A DNA stretch of 64,000 bases from positions 1-64,000 of the forward strand of contig DKVI01000074.1 of assembly GCA_002491115.1 (NCBI GenBank). The letters run 5' to 3'. This stretch comes from Lachnospiraceae bacterium UBA7182 (lineage in GTDB: Bacteria > Bacillota > Clostridia > Lachnospirales > Lachnospiraceae). Under the pieces are notes generated by a model. It was given only the letters and a program-made list of their open reading frames with translations. It was not told the DNA's origin and did not search any database. The translations under genes were made by a program, and so were the position numbers. Of the stretch, positions 16,212-25,837 are shown piece after piece (position 1 is the first letter of the stretch; each line of letters begins with the position of its first letter).

Positions 16212-19200
16212 ATGAAGCACTTTATTTTGAAACAAAACACAAGACGCATTGTCTCTTTTCTGACAGCCTGCATGTTATTTTGGGGAAATCTGTCCGGGTG
16301 CTGCCTGCCGGTTTGCGCGGAAGCGTCCGGGGAGACCGTACAGTTACAGGAAGACACAGGGGATGGATCCGTTCAGGACGATAAGGAAGAGAAAAAGGTT
16401 CTGCCTGAAAAACCTGCTGATCAGGATGAGACGGACCAGCCGGATGATTCGGATGCGCCTGTCATTCTTCCTGTCGTCACATACACCCATCCATATGATA
16501 CAGAGGATCAGGCGGGCTGGGCGCAGTCGGCGTCTGATCTGGCTTTTACATTATCGCCGGAAGACTCATCCGGCGTGGAAGAAATTTATTACAGCGTGGG
16601 CGCAGAGACAGTTCCTTATGAAGCTATGGTCAAGTATGATCCCAAGAAGCCGATCCCTTTTCTTCCGGATACAGTCTATTATTTCTGCTACAAAGAGGAA
16701 GAAGGCAGTTTTTCAGAAATGCAGTCTGTACATACAAGAAAACTGGATACGGAATCCCCACGGATCACAGTAAAAGATGGTGAGCAGATCATTGAAGATC
16801 AGGCAATCATATATTTGAATCATGATTCTTTGACGGAAGGCAAAAAGAGTTTTACAGTAGAAGCCACGGATGAAGGCTCAGGATGCGACGATTCCCTGCC
16901 TTTTGTCACAGAGTATATGCCTCAGGATGCAGAACAGTCGGAGATTGGCACGCTGACCAACCAGGTTATGGACCATGTGAAAAATGAAAGCTTACATAGT
17001 TTCACCATTGTCTATGATGTGGACGCGCCTGAGATCAAACAGATTTTTCTGGATCAAACCGAAGAAAACGAGATCCTTACCCGGGACGATGTCCTTGTGC
17101 AGGCGGAAGTGTGCGATGCATATTTAAAAGAAGTAACGCTTATAAACGTGGACGATCATGCGGAACAGCTTACGATGACCAGAACGGAGGGCGAGACATT
17201 CTATACATGTGTAGTCCACACAGATACCTACAAAAAAGGAACCTATAAAGTGGCAGCTTACGATCTGGCGGGCAACGTATCTTACAGCGACGGCATACTG
17301 ATAGAGATCGATCGCACGCCTCCGGCGCTGGCTTATGAAAATATAACCGTTGATCAGACCGCCAATGAGGAGGGCTGGGTGAAGGAAGATACTTCCTTTA
17401 CAGTGGCGGTGGAACACAGCGAGGGCAGCAGTGCGGCGGTCTATGTGGAATATAAAAAAGCAGAAGAAGACAGATGGACCAGGCTGACAGATGCAACGGC
17501 GGACGGCGATATGCTGTATTTCTCTTTTAAAGAAACTGACGACACATACGACGGCAGCTATCTGTTCCGCGCGGGAGATTCCCTTGGAAATGGGTCGGAA
17601 GAACCACCGGTATCATTTCGGTTCAGAAAAGATAAAAAAGCGCCCGAAAGCGATGGTATTCTCGTATCCTATGCAGCCGATGAAGGTTCTTCTGATTTGC
17701 TCTCTTCTTTTTCCGGACTTGCCGCGCGGATCTTTGCAAAGCGGAAAGTAGAGGCGGTTTTATATATCAGGGATGAACTGTCGGGCATAAAGAGCGTGGA
17801 TTACAGCTATGACAATGAGCTTTTTACCGCGAAAGCAGATCCGGAAGATACGGTTCAGATGGAAGGAATCCGGTATACGGCAGTTCAATGTGTCCTTACA
17901 GGGGAACATACAGGTGCTCTGACAATTTGCCGGATAGAGGACCGGGCAGGAAACATCCTGCAGGGAGAAGTCACTCCTTCGGTAATCGCAAAAGGGACAG
18001 CCATACTGACGGTGGACAGCATTCCGCCTGCCGTTACAGCCGTGTATCCGGACTGTAGTTACAGTGAAACCGGGAAGAAATACTACCGGCCGGCAGGCAA
18101 AGAAAATGCGGAGACGGTAAAACTGATCTTCACGGAAACCCGCTATGAAGAGCAGACAGGCCCGGACGGTCTTCCTGTCAGGCCGGATATCCGGATTTAC
18201 AAAGGCGGAGTCAGAACAGAAGCATGTGAAGCCCTGATTCGCTGGAGCAGATTTTCCCGGGGACAGATCACGGCTTATGTGAGCCTCCCTTACGGGGAAG
18301 GAGACGGCGGCGAAGAAGCGGAGTATCGGATCACGGCAGATTATCAGGACGGTTCGGGTAACCGACTGGTCCGGCAGGGGGAGAGCGATCCTTTCGGCTT
18401 TGTGACAGATTGGGCAGGTTATGAAAGCGGGCTTTTTATACTGGATAACAGAGCGCCAAAGCTTGCGGCGTACGGTGTCTCGGGGAAAACGGATTTTAGG
18501 GCAGAAGACAAGATTCCTGTCTATCAAAGGAACGACCAGACAGGGGACGTGACTGTGTCTTTTACGATCATGGACCGGGAAGCGGACTGGAATCCCGGCG
18601 CAGTGCGTTTTATCATATGGAATCAGACGGAGGAAAAAGAGGCCGTTCATATAGACGGCAGTCATCCGGCCGTTAAATGGTCGAACCGGGGTGACAGCCA
18701 TACCGGAAGCTATGTATTTTCCGGCAGCAGAGATACGGCGGCCTGTTATACGGCGCGGATTTCCTATACTGACCGGGCAGGAAATCTTCTGGAAGCAGAT
18801 CCCCACAGCCCGCCCATATCAGGAAGCATGAAAGACGGAACCTGCACATCTGCGGCATTTATTCTGGACCATGAAGCGCCGGTATTTGAGATCCGCTTTA
18901 ATGATGCATTCCGGCTGATTGACGGGGATGGCAAAGATGCTTTCGGGCAGGAGAGGACGCCGCAGGCAGGTATGACCTCTTATTATGGAAAAGGCGAGGG
19001 CAGGATAGAAATTGCAGTCACCCTAAAAGAGACATACCTGATCAAAGATACAGAAAATAAGAACGGGATCGCGGATTTTACATTTCATATCAACGGCCGG
19101 GAAGAGGCATTGCGGTGGAGCCGGTCAGGGACGGTTTATACAGGCAGATATGTGATCCGGGAGGACGGAGATTATGAGATTGCCGTGTCTTATAAGGACG

Positions 19201-22200
19201 CCGCAGGTAATTGTATGGTTCCCGGGGCCGTTGTGCAGGGGGCGGAGATATCAAAGGCAGGCGTGTATACAAGTCCCTGTCTGGTTCTGGATACCTGCGC
19301 GCCTCTGGTGGCAGCGGAATATACGGAAAGCCCTGTTGCTTCCTGTACGACAGCAGGGGAAGACAAGGGAAGAATCTATTTTGACAGACGGGTCAATCTT
19401 AAAATAACAGTGGATGATCAAAATATACGCTTTCGGGAATTAAAAGAAGTGTTAAGCGGTATGAAAGTATATGACAGCAGCCACAGGCCGGTCGAAAGCC
19501 AGGCGCAGGTCTTCGCGGAAGGGCTGGAAGATGACCGCCTGCACAGATCCTTCGGTTCGGCTTATGATGCGCCCTGGACAGTGATGCTTCCTTTGCATAC
19601 CGACGGACGATACGATATTCGGGTGGCCTTTACAGATCTTGCAGGGAATGGGTCAGGATATGATCAGATCCTGCGAAGCTGCACAGACACTGCGCAGCCT
19701 GAAAGACTGGAGCTGACCTATGAGACGGCTCCCTCCGGCTTTAAAGATGCCGTCAATTACAGGGATTTTGGATTTTTATTTTCCGACAGCAAACTGACCG
19801 TCTGCGCGGAGACTTCGGACGCTGCAGCAGGAATCGCCGGGATCCGGTTTACGGTCACGGATGAAAAGGGGCAGAGCAGCCGCTTTGAAAAAACTTTCGC
19901 CCCGTCGGCTTCCGGTAAATATGAAACCGCGCTTCCGCTTGATTCTCCGGATTTTCGGGGAACCATGCTGGCGGAAGTCCTGGACTGGTCCGGCAATAAA
20001 AGCGAAAAGACAAGAAACCATGTGACCGAGAGCGCCTCTACGCACAAAGAGACTTCCGACCTTACACTTACCACATTGACAAAGCCCGGCCGTACCGTAG
20101 ACGGAAAAGACTTTTACAATACGGACGTGTGGTTCAATCTGTCCATAAAAGACAGTTTTTCCGGTATTGGAAACTGGTCCTGCCAGGGCGGAAAGACTTT
20201 ATCTGATTCTGTGGATTACGGAAGCGAAGCAGGGAGAAATATGGACAGGATGCCCACAAAAGAGATTGTTTATGAATATTCCAGGGATCTGTCTTTGTCC
20301 GCGTCGGACAATAATGAAAACAATGTGAAAGTGCAGGCGGAATATACAGACAATGCAGGGCACACCGAAAGAACGGAACAGATTTATAACATTGACAGTA
20401 CCGCTCCGGTTATTATGGTGGAATATGATCAGGAAATGCCGGGTAAGAGCAGCTGTTACGGCAGTCCTCTGACAGCGACAGTTACCGTGCAGGAGCGGAA
20501 TTTTTCCGAAAATGACGTCAAATTTACGATTACCAGTACAGAGGGCGCGATGCCGTCCATAGGGGCGTGGAGCGAATCCGGTCAGGGAGATGAAACCAGG
20601 CATGTATGCCGGATTATGTTTGACAGAGACGGGGATTACACATTTACGGTATCTTTTATGGATCTGGCAGGAAACAGGGCGGATGATAGCCGGACGGACG
20701 AGTTTACCATAGACAGAACTGATCCGGTACTGACGGTGTCTTTTGATCAGACGGAAGGGAAAAACGGGTATTATTATGCCCAAGGCCGGACAGCCAGGAT
20801 CGAAATACTGGAACATAATTTTGATCCGGCCCTTGTGGAAGTGAATCTGACTGCAGAAGGAGCAGAAGTTCCTTTCGTATCCGGATGGGTTAAAGAAGGA
20901 GATCATCACAAGGTTTTGATAACCTTTGACAAAGACGGAACGTATACGCTTTATATTCGTGGCACAGACCTGGCGGGCCATGCTTTGCCGGATTATGAAC
21001 CGGAACACTTTGTCATCGACCGGACGCCGCCGGAGCTTACGATTACGGGGGTCAAAGATCAGTCCGCCAATAACGGGGCGGTACAGCCGGTAGTTCACTG
21101 TAAAGATATAAATTATGACGAGCAGGGCCTTAAGGTTGTGCTGACAGGCAGTAATCATCAGGAGAAAGTACCGGTTGGAGCAGTAAGTCGTTCTCCGGAC
21201 GGCCTGGAGATCCGGCTGGAGGATTTTCCGTATGAGCAGGAGGCGGACGACCTGTATACGATGGAGGTGAAAGCATTTGACCTGGCAGGGAATATAAGCG
21301 AAACAGGCATTACATTTTCCGTGAACCGGTTCGGCTCCGTCTATGAGCTTGACGAGGCGACCGAGCGCCTGGCGGGAAATAAAGGAGCCTACTATACGAA
21401 AGAAGCGCAGAACATTGTAATTACTGAGACGAATGTGGACACGCTTGCCTTTAAAGAACTGACCTGCAGTCTGAACGGGGATCTGAGGACGCTGGAAGAA
21501 GGAAAAGATTTCACTGTAAACGTAAGCGGCATGGATGCGGGATGGAAGCAGTATACTTACAGTGTGGACCGGAAAAACTTTGAATCGGAGGGCACGTATA
21601 TTCTGACGCTGTATTCACAGGATCAGGCGAAAAACATATCGGACAATGGAATAAAAGGGAAAAAGATCGCGTTCGCTGTGGACAGGACAAGTCCCAGTGT
21701 CCTGGTTTCGGGTGTGGAAGACGGCGGTCAGTATAAAGAGAGCAGCCGGGAAGTGACGCTGGATGTGGAGGACAATATCCGCCTTGAGAGGGTGGAAGTG
21801 AGCACAAATCATGAAAAGACATCCTATGATGCGTCACGGCTGGCAGAACAGGACGGAAGGATTGCTTTTACCGTCGAATGCGCGAACCGCTGGCAGGTGC
21901 TGTCTGTAACAGCCTTTGACGCGGCTGGAAACCGGGAAGTATCAGGTAATCTTAAATTCCTGGTGACGCCAAATATTTTCATACAGTTTTTTACGGATAA
22001 ATTAAGGCTTTATGGAGCCGCTGTCATTTTTGTTTTAGCTGCTGTCTGCCTCTTTGGTATTTTTCGCGGAAAAACGATTCTCAGTCTTCTTTATGACGAT
22101 AAAATAACTGACGGACAGAATCATCACAGCCCCGGCCCACGCCATGATCTCCGCATAGAAAATGCCCGTCTTACCAATCAGGCGCGGAAGGAAGACAGCA

Positions 22201-22208
22201 GTACCTGA
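16212..22208 (+). CDS. Giant cell-surface protein with many Ig-like repeats
   Basis: A 1998-residue secreted protein. Signal peptide (1-~37, ending PVCAEA), then an acidic Asp/Glu-rich linker (to ~85), then a long row of Ig-like beta-sandwich domains. About 14 domains end with a D-x-x-G-N type motif (DLAGN, DRAGN, DAAGN, DWSGN), followed by linkers like IDRTPP or DSTAPVI. Near residue 1940 there is one membrane helix (AAVIFVLAAVCLFGIF) and a basic stop; no LPxTG motif is seen. The last ~50 residues are read antisense to the MATE gene and look unlike a designed tail. Likely an adhesin or surface scaffold; ligand unknown. AGGAGG precedes the ATG. Confidence 0.85.
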   Translation: MKHFILKQNTRRIVSFLTACMLFWGNLSGCCLPVCAEASGETVQLQEDTGDGSVQDDKEEKKVLPEKPADQDETDQPDDSDAPVILPVVTYTHPYDTEDQAGWAQSASDLAFTLSPEDSSGVEEIYYSVGAETVPYEAMVKYDPKKPIPFLPDTVYYFCYKEEEGSFSEMQSVHTRKLDTESPRITVKDGEQIIEDQAIIYLNHDSLTEGKKSFTVEATDEGSGCDDSLPFVTEYMPQDAEQSEIGTLTNQVMDHVKNESLHSFTIVYDVDAPEIKQIFLDQTEENEILTRDDVLVQAEVCDAYLKEVTLINVDDHAEQLTMTRTEGETFYTCVVHTDTYKKGTYKVAAYDLAGNVSYSDGILIEIDRTPPALAYENITVDQTANEEGWVKEDTSFTVAVEHSEGSSAAVYVEYKKAEEDRWTRLTDATADGDMLYFSFKETDDTYDGSYLFRAGDSLGNGSEEPPVSFRFRKDKKAPESDGILVSYAADEGSSDLLSSFSGLAARIFAKRKVEAVLYIRDELSGIKSVDYSYDNELFTAKADPEDTVQMEGIRYTAVQCVLTGEHTGALTICRIEDRAGNILQGEVTPSVIAKGTAILTVDSIPPAVTAVYPDCSYSETGKKYYRPAGKENAETVKLIFTETRYEEQTGPDGLPVRPDIRIYKGGVRTEACEALIRWSRFSRGQITAYVSLPYGEGDGGEEAEYRITADYQDGSGNRLVRQGESDPFGFVTDWAGYESGLFILDNRAPKLAAYGVSGKTDFRAEDKIPVYQRNDQTGDVTVSFTIMDREADWNPGAVRFIIWNQTEEKEAVHIDGSHPAVKWSNRGDSHTGSYVFSGSRDTAACYTARISYTDRAGNLLEADPHSPPISGSMKDGTCTSAAFILDHEAPVFEIRFNDAFRLIDGDGKDAFGQERTPQAGMTSYYGKGEGRIEIAVTLKETYLIKDTENKNGIADFTFHINGREEALRWSRSGTVYTGRYVIREDGDYEIAVSYKDAAGNCMVPGAVVQGAEISKAGVYTSPCLVLDTCAPLVAAEYTESPVASCTTAGEDKGRIYFDRRVNLKITVDDQNIRFRELKEVLSGMKVYDSSHRPVESQAQVFAEGLEDDRLHRSFGSAYDAPWTVMLPLHTDGRYDIRVAFTDLAGNGSGYDQILRSCTDTAQPERLELTYETAPSGFKDAVNYRDFGFLFSDSKLTVCAETSDAAAGIAGIRFTVTDEKGQSSRFEKTFAPSASGKYETALPLDSPDFRGTMLAEVLDWSGNKSEKTRNHVTESASTHKETSDLTLTTLTKPGRTVDGKDFYNTDVWFNLSIKDSFSGIGNWSCQGGKTLSDSVDYGSEAGRNMDRMPTKEIVYEYSRDLSLSASDNNENNVKVQAEYTDNAGHTERTEQIYNIDSTAPVIMVEYDQEMPGKSSCYGSPLTATVTVQERNFSENDVKFTITSTEGAMPSIGAWSESGQGDETRHVCRIMFDRDGDYTFTVSFMDLAGNRADDSRTDEFTIDRTDPVLTVSFDQTEGKNGYYYAQGRTARIEILEHNFDPALVEVNLTAEGAEVPFVSGWVKEGDHHKVLITFDKDGTYTLYIRGTDLAGHALPDYEPEHFVIDRTPPELTITGVKDQSANNGAVQPVVHCKDINYDEQGLKVVLTGSNHQEKVPVGAVSRSPDGLEIRLEDFPYEQEADDLYTMEVKAFDLAGNISETGITFSVNRFGSVYELDEATERLAGNKGAYYTKEAQNIVITETNVDTLAFKELTCSLNGDLRTLEEGKDFTVNVSGMDAGWKQYTYSVDRKNFESEGTYILTLYSQDQAKNISDNGIKGKKIAFAVDRTSPSVLVSGVEDGGQYKESSREVTLDVEDNIRLERVEVSTNHEKTSYDASRLAEQDGRIAFTVECANRWQVLSVTAFDAAGNREVSGNLKFLVTPNIFIQFFTDKLRLYGAAVIFVLAAVCLFGIFRGKTILSLLYDDKITDGQNHHSPGPRHDLRIENARLTNQARKEDSST

Positions 22209-23414
22209 CCGCATAAAGAGCTGTATAATGCCTGATATCATGGGAAGGACCGTATTGCCCATACCCTGAATCACGGACCGGGTCACATGCAGAATATAAA
22301 GGATGGGCAGGCAAATGCTCATAACAGACAGGTAAAAACAGGCAATCTGTAATGTCTGCTTAAACTGATCAGGCGTGCCGGAGATAAAACAGCTTAAAAT
22401 CTGTCGGCCGCCTGAAAGCATACAGACTGAAATCAGGACAGAAGTGGCCATTGCAATCAAAAGCGCGGCACGCATCCCCTTTCTGATGCGGTCGATCCTG
22501 CCCGCGCCAAGGTTCTGGCTGGTGTAAGTAACCATGGCGTAACCATAGGAGGTAGCCGCTATTTCCAATACCCCATAAAGCTTGTTGGTGGCAGTGAATC
22601 CGGCAATGAACAGAACACCGAAACCGTTGAGAACAAACTGTACGATCATTCCGCCGATTGAAATGACAGCATTTTGGAACGCCATGGGAGCGCCAAGCAA
22701 AAAAAGACACAAAGGCAGCCCCTTCTGAAAACGAAAATCAGAGGGAGTAAGTTTAAGCAGTTCTATTCTGCCAAGATGGCAGAGACAGAAAATGCAGGAT
22801 ACCATCTGTGCAATCAGCGTGGCTGCTGCCGCACCGCCGATACCCAATCCAAAGCCGAGGACAAATAAAAGATCCAGAAGGATATTGACGACTGCTGCTA
22901 CGATCATAGCATATAAAGGCGTCTTTCCGTCTCCAAGGGAGCGCAGAATACAGGCAGATAAATTGTATGCCATTACAATGGGAACGCCCATGTACATGAT
23001 GCGCAGATACAGAAGGGAACTTTCCAGGATGTCTGTGGGTGTCTGCAAAAGTAAAAGTACGGGTCTGGCGATCATCTGCCCGAGGATGAGCAGTACGACA
23101 GAAGACAACAGTGCCAGGATGACAGAATTACCGACGGTTTTACGCAGAGCTTCCGTTCTGTTCGCACCAAAATGCTGTGCCATCAGGATTCCGAATCCCT
23201 GGGTCAGTCCCTGAATCATGCTGAGCATCATCCAGTTGATCCAGTCGGCGGCGCCCAGAGCGGCCAGGGCATGTACCCCCAGGGCTTTTCCCACCACCAT
23301 GGTATCCACTACCGTATATAATTGCTGAAATACATTGCCGATCATCAGCGGCAGAGCAAATGTAAAGATGAGAGCGGCAGGCCGCCCTTCCGTCATCTGT
23401 TTTATCCGTGCCAT
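22035..23414 (-). CDS. MATE family efflux transporter
   Basis: A 459-residue multidrug and toxin extrusion protein with 12 predicted helices in two similar halves. It uses a Na+ or H+ gradient to export cationic compounds. The start MTEGRPAALIFTFALPLMIGNVFQQLY is typical of Firmicutes MATE proteins (split here only by family habit: TEG near 8, P22, QQLY 30-33). AAAGGAG precedes the ATG. Its last 58 codons overlap the end of the giant surface gene on the opposite strand. No linked regulator. Confidence 0.9.
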   Translation of the reverse strand: MARIKQMTEGRPAALIFTFALPLMIGNVFQQLYTVVDTMVVGKALGVHALAALGAADWINWMMLSMIQGLTQGFGILMAQHFGANRTEALRKTVGNSVILALLSSVVLLILGQMIARPVLLLLQTPTDILESSLLYLRIMYMGVPIVMAYNLSACILRSLGDGKTPLYAMIVAAVVNILLDLLFVLGFGLGIGGAAAATLIAQMVSCIFCLCHLGRIELLKLTPSDFRFQKGLPLCLFLLGAPMAFQNAVISIGGMIVQFVLNGFGVLFIAGFTATNKLYGVLEIAATSYGYAMVTYTSQNLGAGRIDRIRKGMRAALLIAMATSVLISVCMLSGGRQILSCFISGTPDQFKQTLQIACFYLSVMSICLPILYILHVTRSVIQGMGNTVLPMISGIIQLFMRSGTAVFLPRLIGKTGIFYAEIMAWAGAVMILSVSYFIVIKKTENRFSAKNTKEADSS

Positions 23415-23483
23415 GTTAAATGTGCTCCTTTGTGATAGTATTGATTATAAGAAAGCGTTTTTTGCAAGTCAAGAAGAAAAGGG

Positions 23484-23512
23484 TTGACATTTTAAAAACA
23501 TTGGCATAGAAT
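23484..23512 (+). promoter_or_regulatory. Promoter of the tryptophan ABC operon
   Basis: TTGACA (23484-23489), 17-nt spacer, TAGAAT (23507-23512). Confidence 0.8.
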
Positions 23513-23519
23513 ACATATC

Positions 23520-23795
23520 ATAAATAAGCGAAACCGATGAGAAAGAGAAGTAGGTTGTCAAGCGAGATCACAGAGAGCTGCAGGCGGTGGGATTGCGGTA
23601 TGGAGCGGATGACCGAATGGACTTTTGAGGGCGGCCCGAAATGAAAAGAGTAGGAACTGCCGGGAACCAAACCCGTTATCAATGAGGAATGTATGTCAGT
23701 ACATTGAGAGTGGACGTTACGTCAATTTGAGTGGTACCGCGATTATAATCTGTTTATAACCGTCTCAGGAAAATTATACCTGAGGCGGTTTTTTA
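23520..23795 (+). promoter_or_regulatory. T-box leader, specifier TGG (tryptophan)
   Basis: Typical parts in order: an AGTAGG loop-E-like strand (23550 region), AGAGAGCTG and the GGTGGGA distal part of stem I, a specifier segment GAATGGACTTTTGAG with TGG at 23618-23620, the T-box core TGGTACCGCG (23732-23741), and a terminator, ACCGTCTCAGG/CCTGAGGCGGT (23759-23789), followed by six T. The specifier was placed by alignment to the glyQS pattern GGC-AUUCUUGAG. Uncharged tRNA-Trp should switch the operon on. Confidence 0.9.
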
Positions 23796-23823
23796 TATTT
23801 TAAATTTGATGGAGGAAAAAGAG

Positions 23824-24903
23824 ATGAAAAAGAGAGCAGTAAGCGTATTATTGGCAGCAGTTATGACAGCAGCGGCAGTGTCCGGATGCGGCGGGACAGG
23901 AAATGATGCTTCCCAGTCGGGGACTGGCACGGATGCAGACGGGGAAGAAACGCCGGCAGAGACAGAAGAAGACGGCGCGTCTTCAGAGGCATCCGGGGAT
24001 ACCGCGGAGTATCATGTGGCCATCGTAAAGCAGATGGATCATGCTTCCCTGGACGAGATCGCGGACGCTATCTGCGCGCAGTTTGATACGATTGCGGCGG
24101 AAAAGAACGTATCTGTGAAATATGATGTATATTCCGGGCAGGGAGACCAGTCCGTACTGACCCAGATCGGAACCCAGGTCATTTCGGAAGGGGTGGACGC
24201 GGTGATTCCCATCGCGACGCTGGCAGCTCAGGTGATGGCAACCTGCGCGGAAGAGACAAAGACGCCGGTGGTCTTTGCGGCAATCTCTGATCCGGAAGGA
24301 GCAGAAATGACAGGGATTGACTATGTGACCGGCACTTCCGATGCGCTGAATACAGAGTTTATTATGGATATGATGCTGACGCAGAATCCGGACGTGCAGA
24401 AAGTAGGCCTGTTGTATTCCTTATCGGAAGATAACTCCACGACGCCGATTGCCCAGGCAAAAGCATATCTGGACGGTAAAGGGATCAGCTATGTGGAGAA
24501 GACAGCCAACACCAATGATGAAGTCATTACCGCGGCAAGTTCCCTGATTGCCGAGGATGTGGACGCGGTCTTCACACCTACGGATAACGTGATTATGGCA
24601 GCCGAGCTGGCAATCTATGAGAGCCTGGCGGAGGCAGGTATTCCGCATTACACGGGCGCGGATTCTTTCGTCCGCAACGGCGCTTTTACTACCTGCGGTG
24701 TAAATTATACGGAACTTGGCCACGAGACGGCAGATCTTGCCTACAAAGCGATCACCGAAGGCATGGACGGCCTGGAGGATTATTATCTGTCAGAGGGCGG
24801 TATCATCACAGTGAATACGGAGACGGCGGATGCGCTGGGCATAGATTATTCTGTATTCTCGGATATGGGAGAAGTGTCGGAAGTCGTTACAACAGAAGAC
24901 TGA
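23824..24903 (+). CDS. trpX: ABC importer substrate-binding lipoprotein, tryptophan type
   Basis: A 359-residue lipoprotein: lipobox AAVSGCGG (Cys22), an acidic linker (25-65), then an ABC_sub_bind (TrpX/TyrX) domain starting VAIVKQMDHASLDEI. Later family segments are LLYSLSEDNS (~200) and VFTPTDNVIMAA (~250). The Trp T-box upstream argues for L-tryptophan or a precursor as ligand. ATG 23824 is favoured by GGAGG 8 nt upstream. The permease and ATPase genes follow at once, and no second binding protein is present in this operon. A paralogue lies at 31060. Confidence 0.85.
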   Translation: MKKRAVSVLLAAVMTAAAVSGCGGTGNDASQSGTGTDADGEETPAETEEDGASSEASGDTAEYHVAIVKQMDHASLDEIADAICAQFDTIAAEKNVSVKYDVYSGQGDQSVLTQIGTQVISEGVDAVIPIATLAAQVMATCAEETKTPVVFAAISDPEGAEMTGIDYVTGTSDALNTEFIMDMMLTQNPDVQKVGLLYSLSEDNSTTPIAQAKAYLDGKGISYVEKTANTNDEVITAASSLIAEDVDAVFTPTDNVIMAAELAIYESLAEAGIPHYTGADSFVRNGAFTTCGVNYTELGHETADLAYKAITEGMDGLEDYYLSEGGIITVNTETADALGIDYSVFSDMGEVSEVVTTED

Positions 24904-24927
24904 TTATTTTAGAAGGATGTGGCTGTT

Positions 24928-25836
24928 ATGCTTTATGTAATTCAGACTGCCCTTGAGCTGGGCTTTATGTATGCGCTGGTGGCTATGGCGCTGTTCTTAA
25001 GCTACCGAATCCTGGATATCGCGGATCTGACCACGGACAGCGGATTTGTGCTGGGAGCCGCGGTATCGGTTGTGGTGGCTGCTGCGGGCCATCCATTCCT
25101 GGCGGTCTTTGCCGCGATCTTCGCCGGCGCCTGTGCAGGATTTGTCACGGCATTTTTGCAGACGCGCCTGGGGGTGCCGTCCATCCTGGCGGGCATCGTC
25201 ACCAATACGGGATTGTACACGGTGAACCTGATGGTTATGGGATGGAGTTCCAATGTAAGCCTTTTAAAGCAGGCGACGCTTTTTACCATGTTAAGAGATA
25301 CAGGCATCGGAGGGAGCTGGTATAAGCTGATACTGGCGGCGGGAGTTACTGTTCTGGCAGGCGTTTTGCTGGTATGGTTTTTGGGGACCAGGCTGGGCTT
25401 AAGCATACGCGCCACAGGAGATAATACGGATATGGTGCGGGCGTCTTCTGTCAATCCGGTGTTCACAGTGACGGTGGGCCTGTGCGTGTCCAACGCGCTG
25501 ACCGCCCTGTCCGGCGCGGTGGTGGGACAATATCAGAAGTCGGCGGATATCAACAGCGGCACGGGGATCGTGGTCATCGGCCTTGCCTGCCTGATTATCG
25601 GGGAAACGGTCATCGGCCGCAGGAATATAGCAGTGAACGCTGCCGCCGCTGTGGCGGGAAGCATTATCTATCGTTTTATCTACGCGGTCATCTTAAAGAC
25701 TTCCGTCGTTCCGATTGAATGTCTGAAACTGGTGACAGCTGTGGTAGTGGCGCTGGCTATTGCTTCCCCTGCTTTAAAGGAGTGGGGCGCTTTAAAGAAA
25801 CGGAAAATGGGCGCGCAGCAAAAAGGGGGACGTTGA
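24928..25836 (+). CDS. trpY: ABC importer permease, tryptophan type
   Basis: A 302-residue membrane protein of the branched-chain/BPD_transp_2 class, with about 8-9 hydrophobic helices. Early SYRILDIADLTTDSGFVLGA is the conserved start of TrpY-like permeases; RLGLSIRATGDNTDMVRA (~155) is the cytoplasmic loop contacting the ATPase. ATG 24928 is preferred over GTG 24919 because AGAAGGA is too close to the latter. Its stop is directly followed by the ATPase start. Confidence 0.85.
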   Translation: MLYVIQTALELGFMYALVAMALFLSYRILDIADLTTDSGFVLGAAVSVVVAAAGHPFLAVFAAIFAGACAGFVTAFLQTRLGVPSILAGIVTNTGLYTVNLMVMGWSSNVSLLKQATLFTMLRDTGIGGSWYKLILAAGVTVLAGVLLVWFLGTRLGLSIRATGDNTDMVRASSVNPVFTVTVGLCVSNALTALSGAVVGQYQKSADINSGTGIVVIGLACLIIGETVIGRRNIAVNAAAAVAGSIIYRFIYAVILKTSVVPIECLKLVTAVVVALAIASPALKEWGALKKRKMGAQQKGGR

Positions 25837-25837
25837 T

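Noticed and set aside
20199..21158. 319-codon frame antisense to the giant surface gene
   Set aside because: Composition follows from the coding strand; no recognisable domain or start signal.
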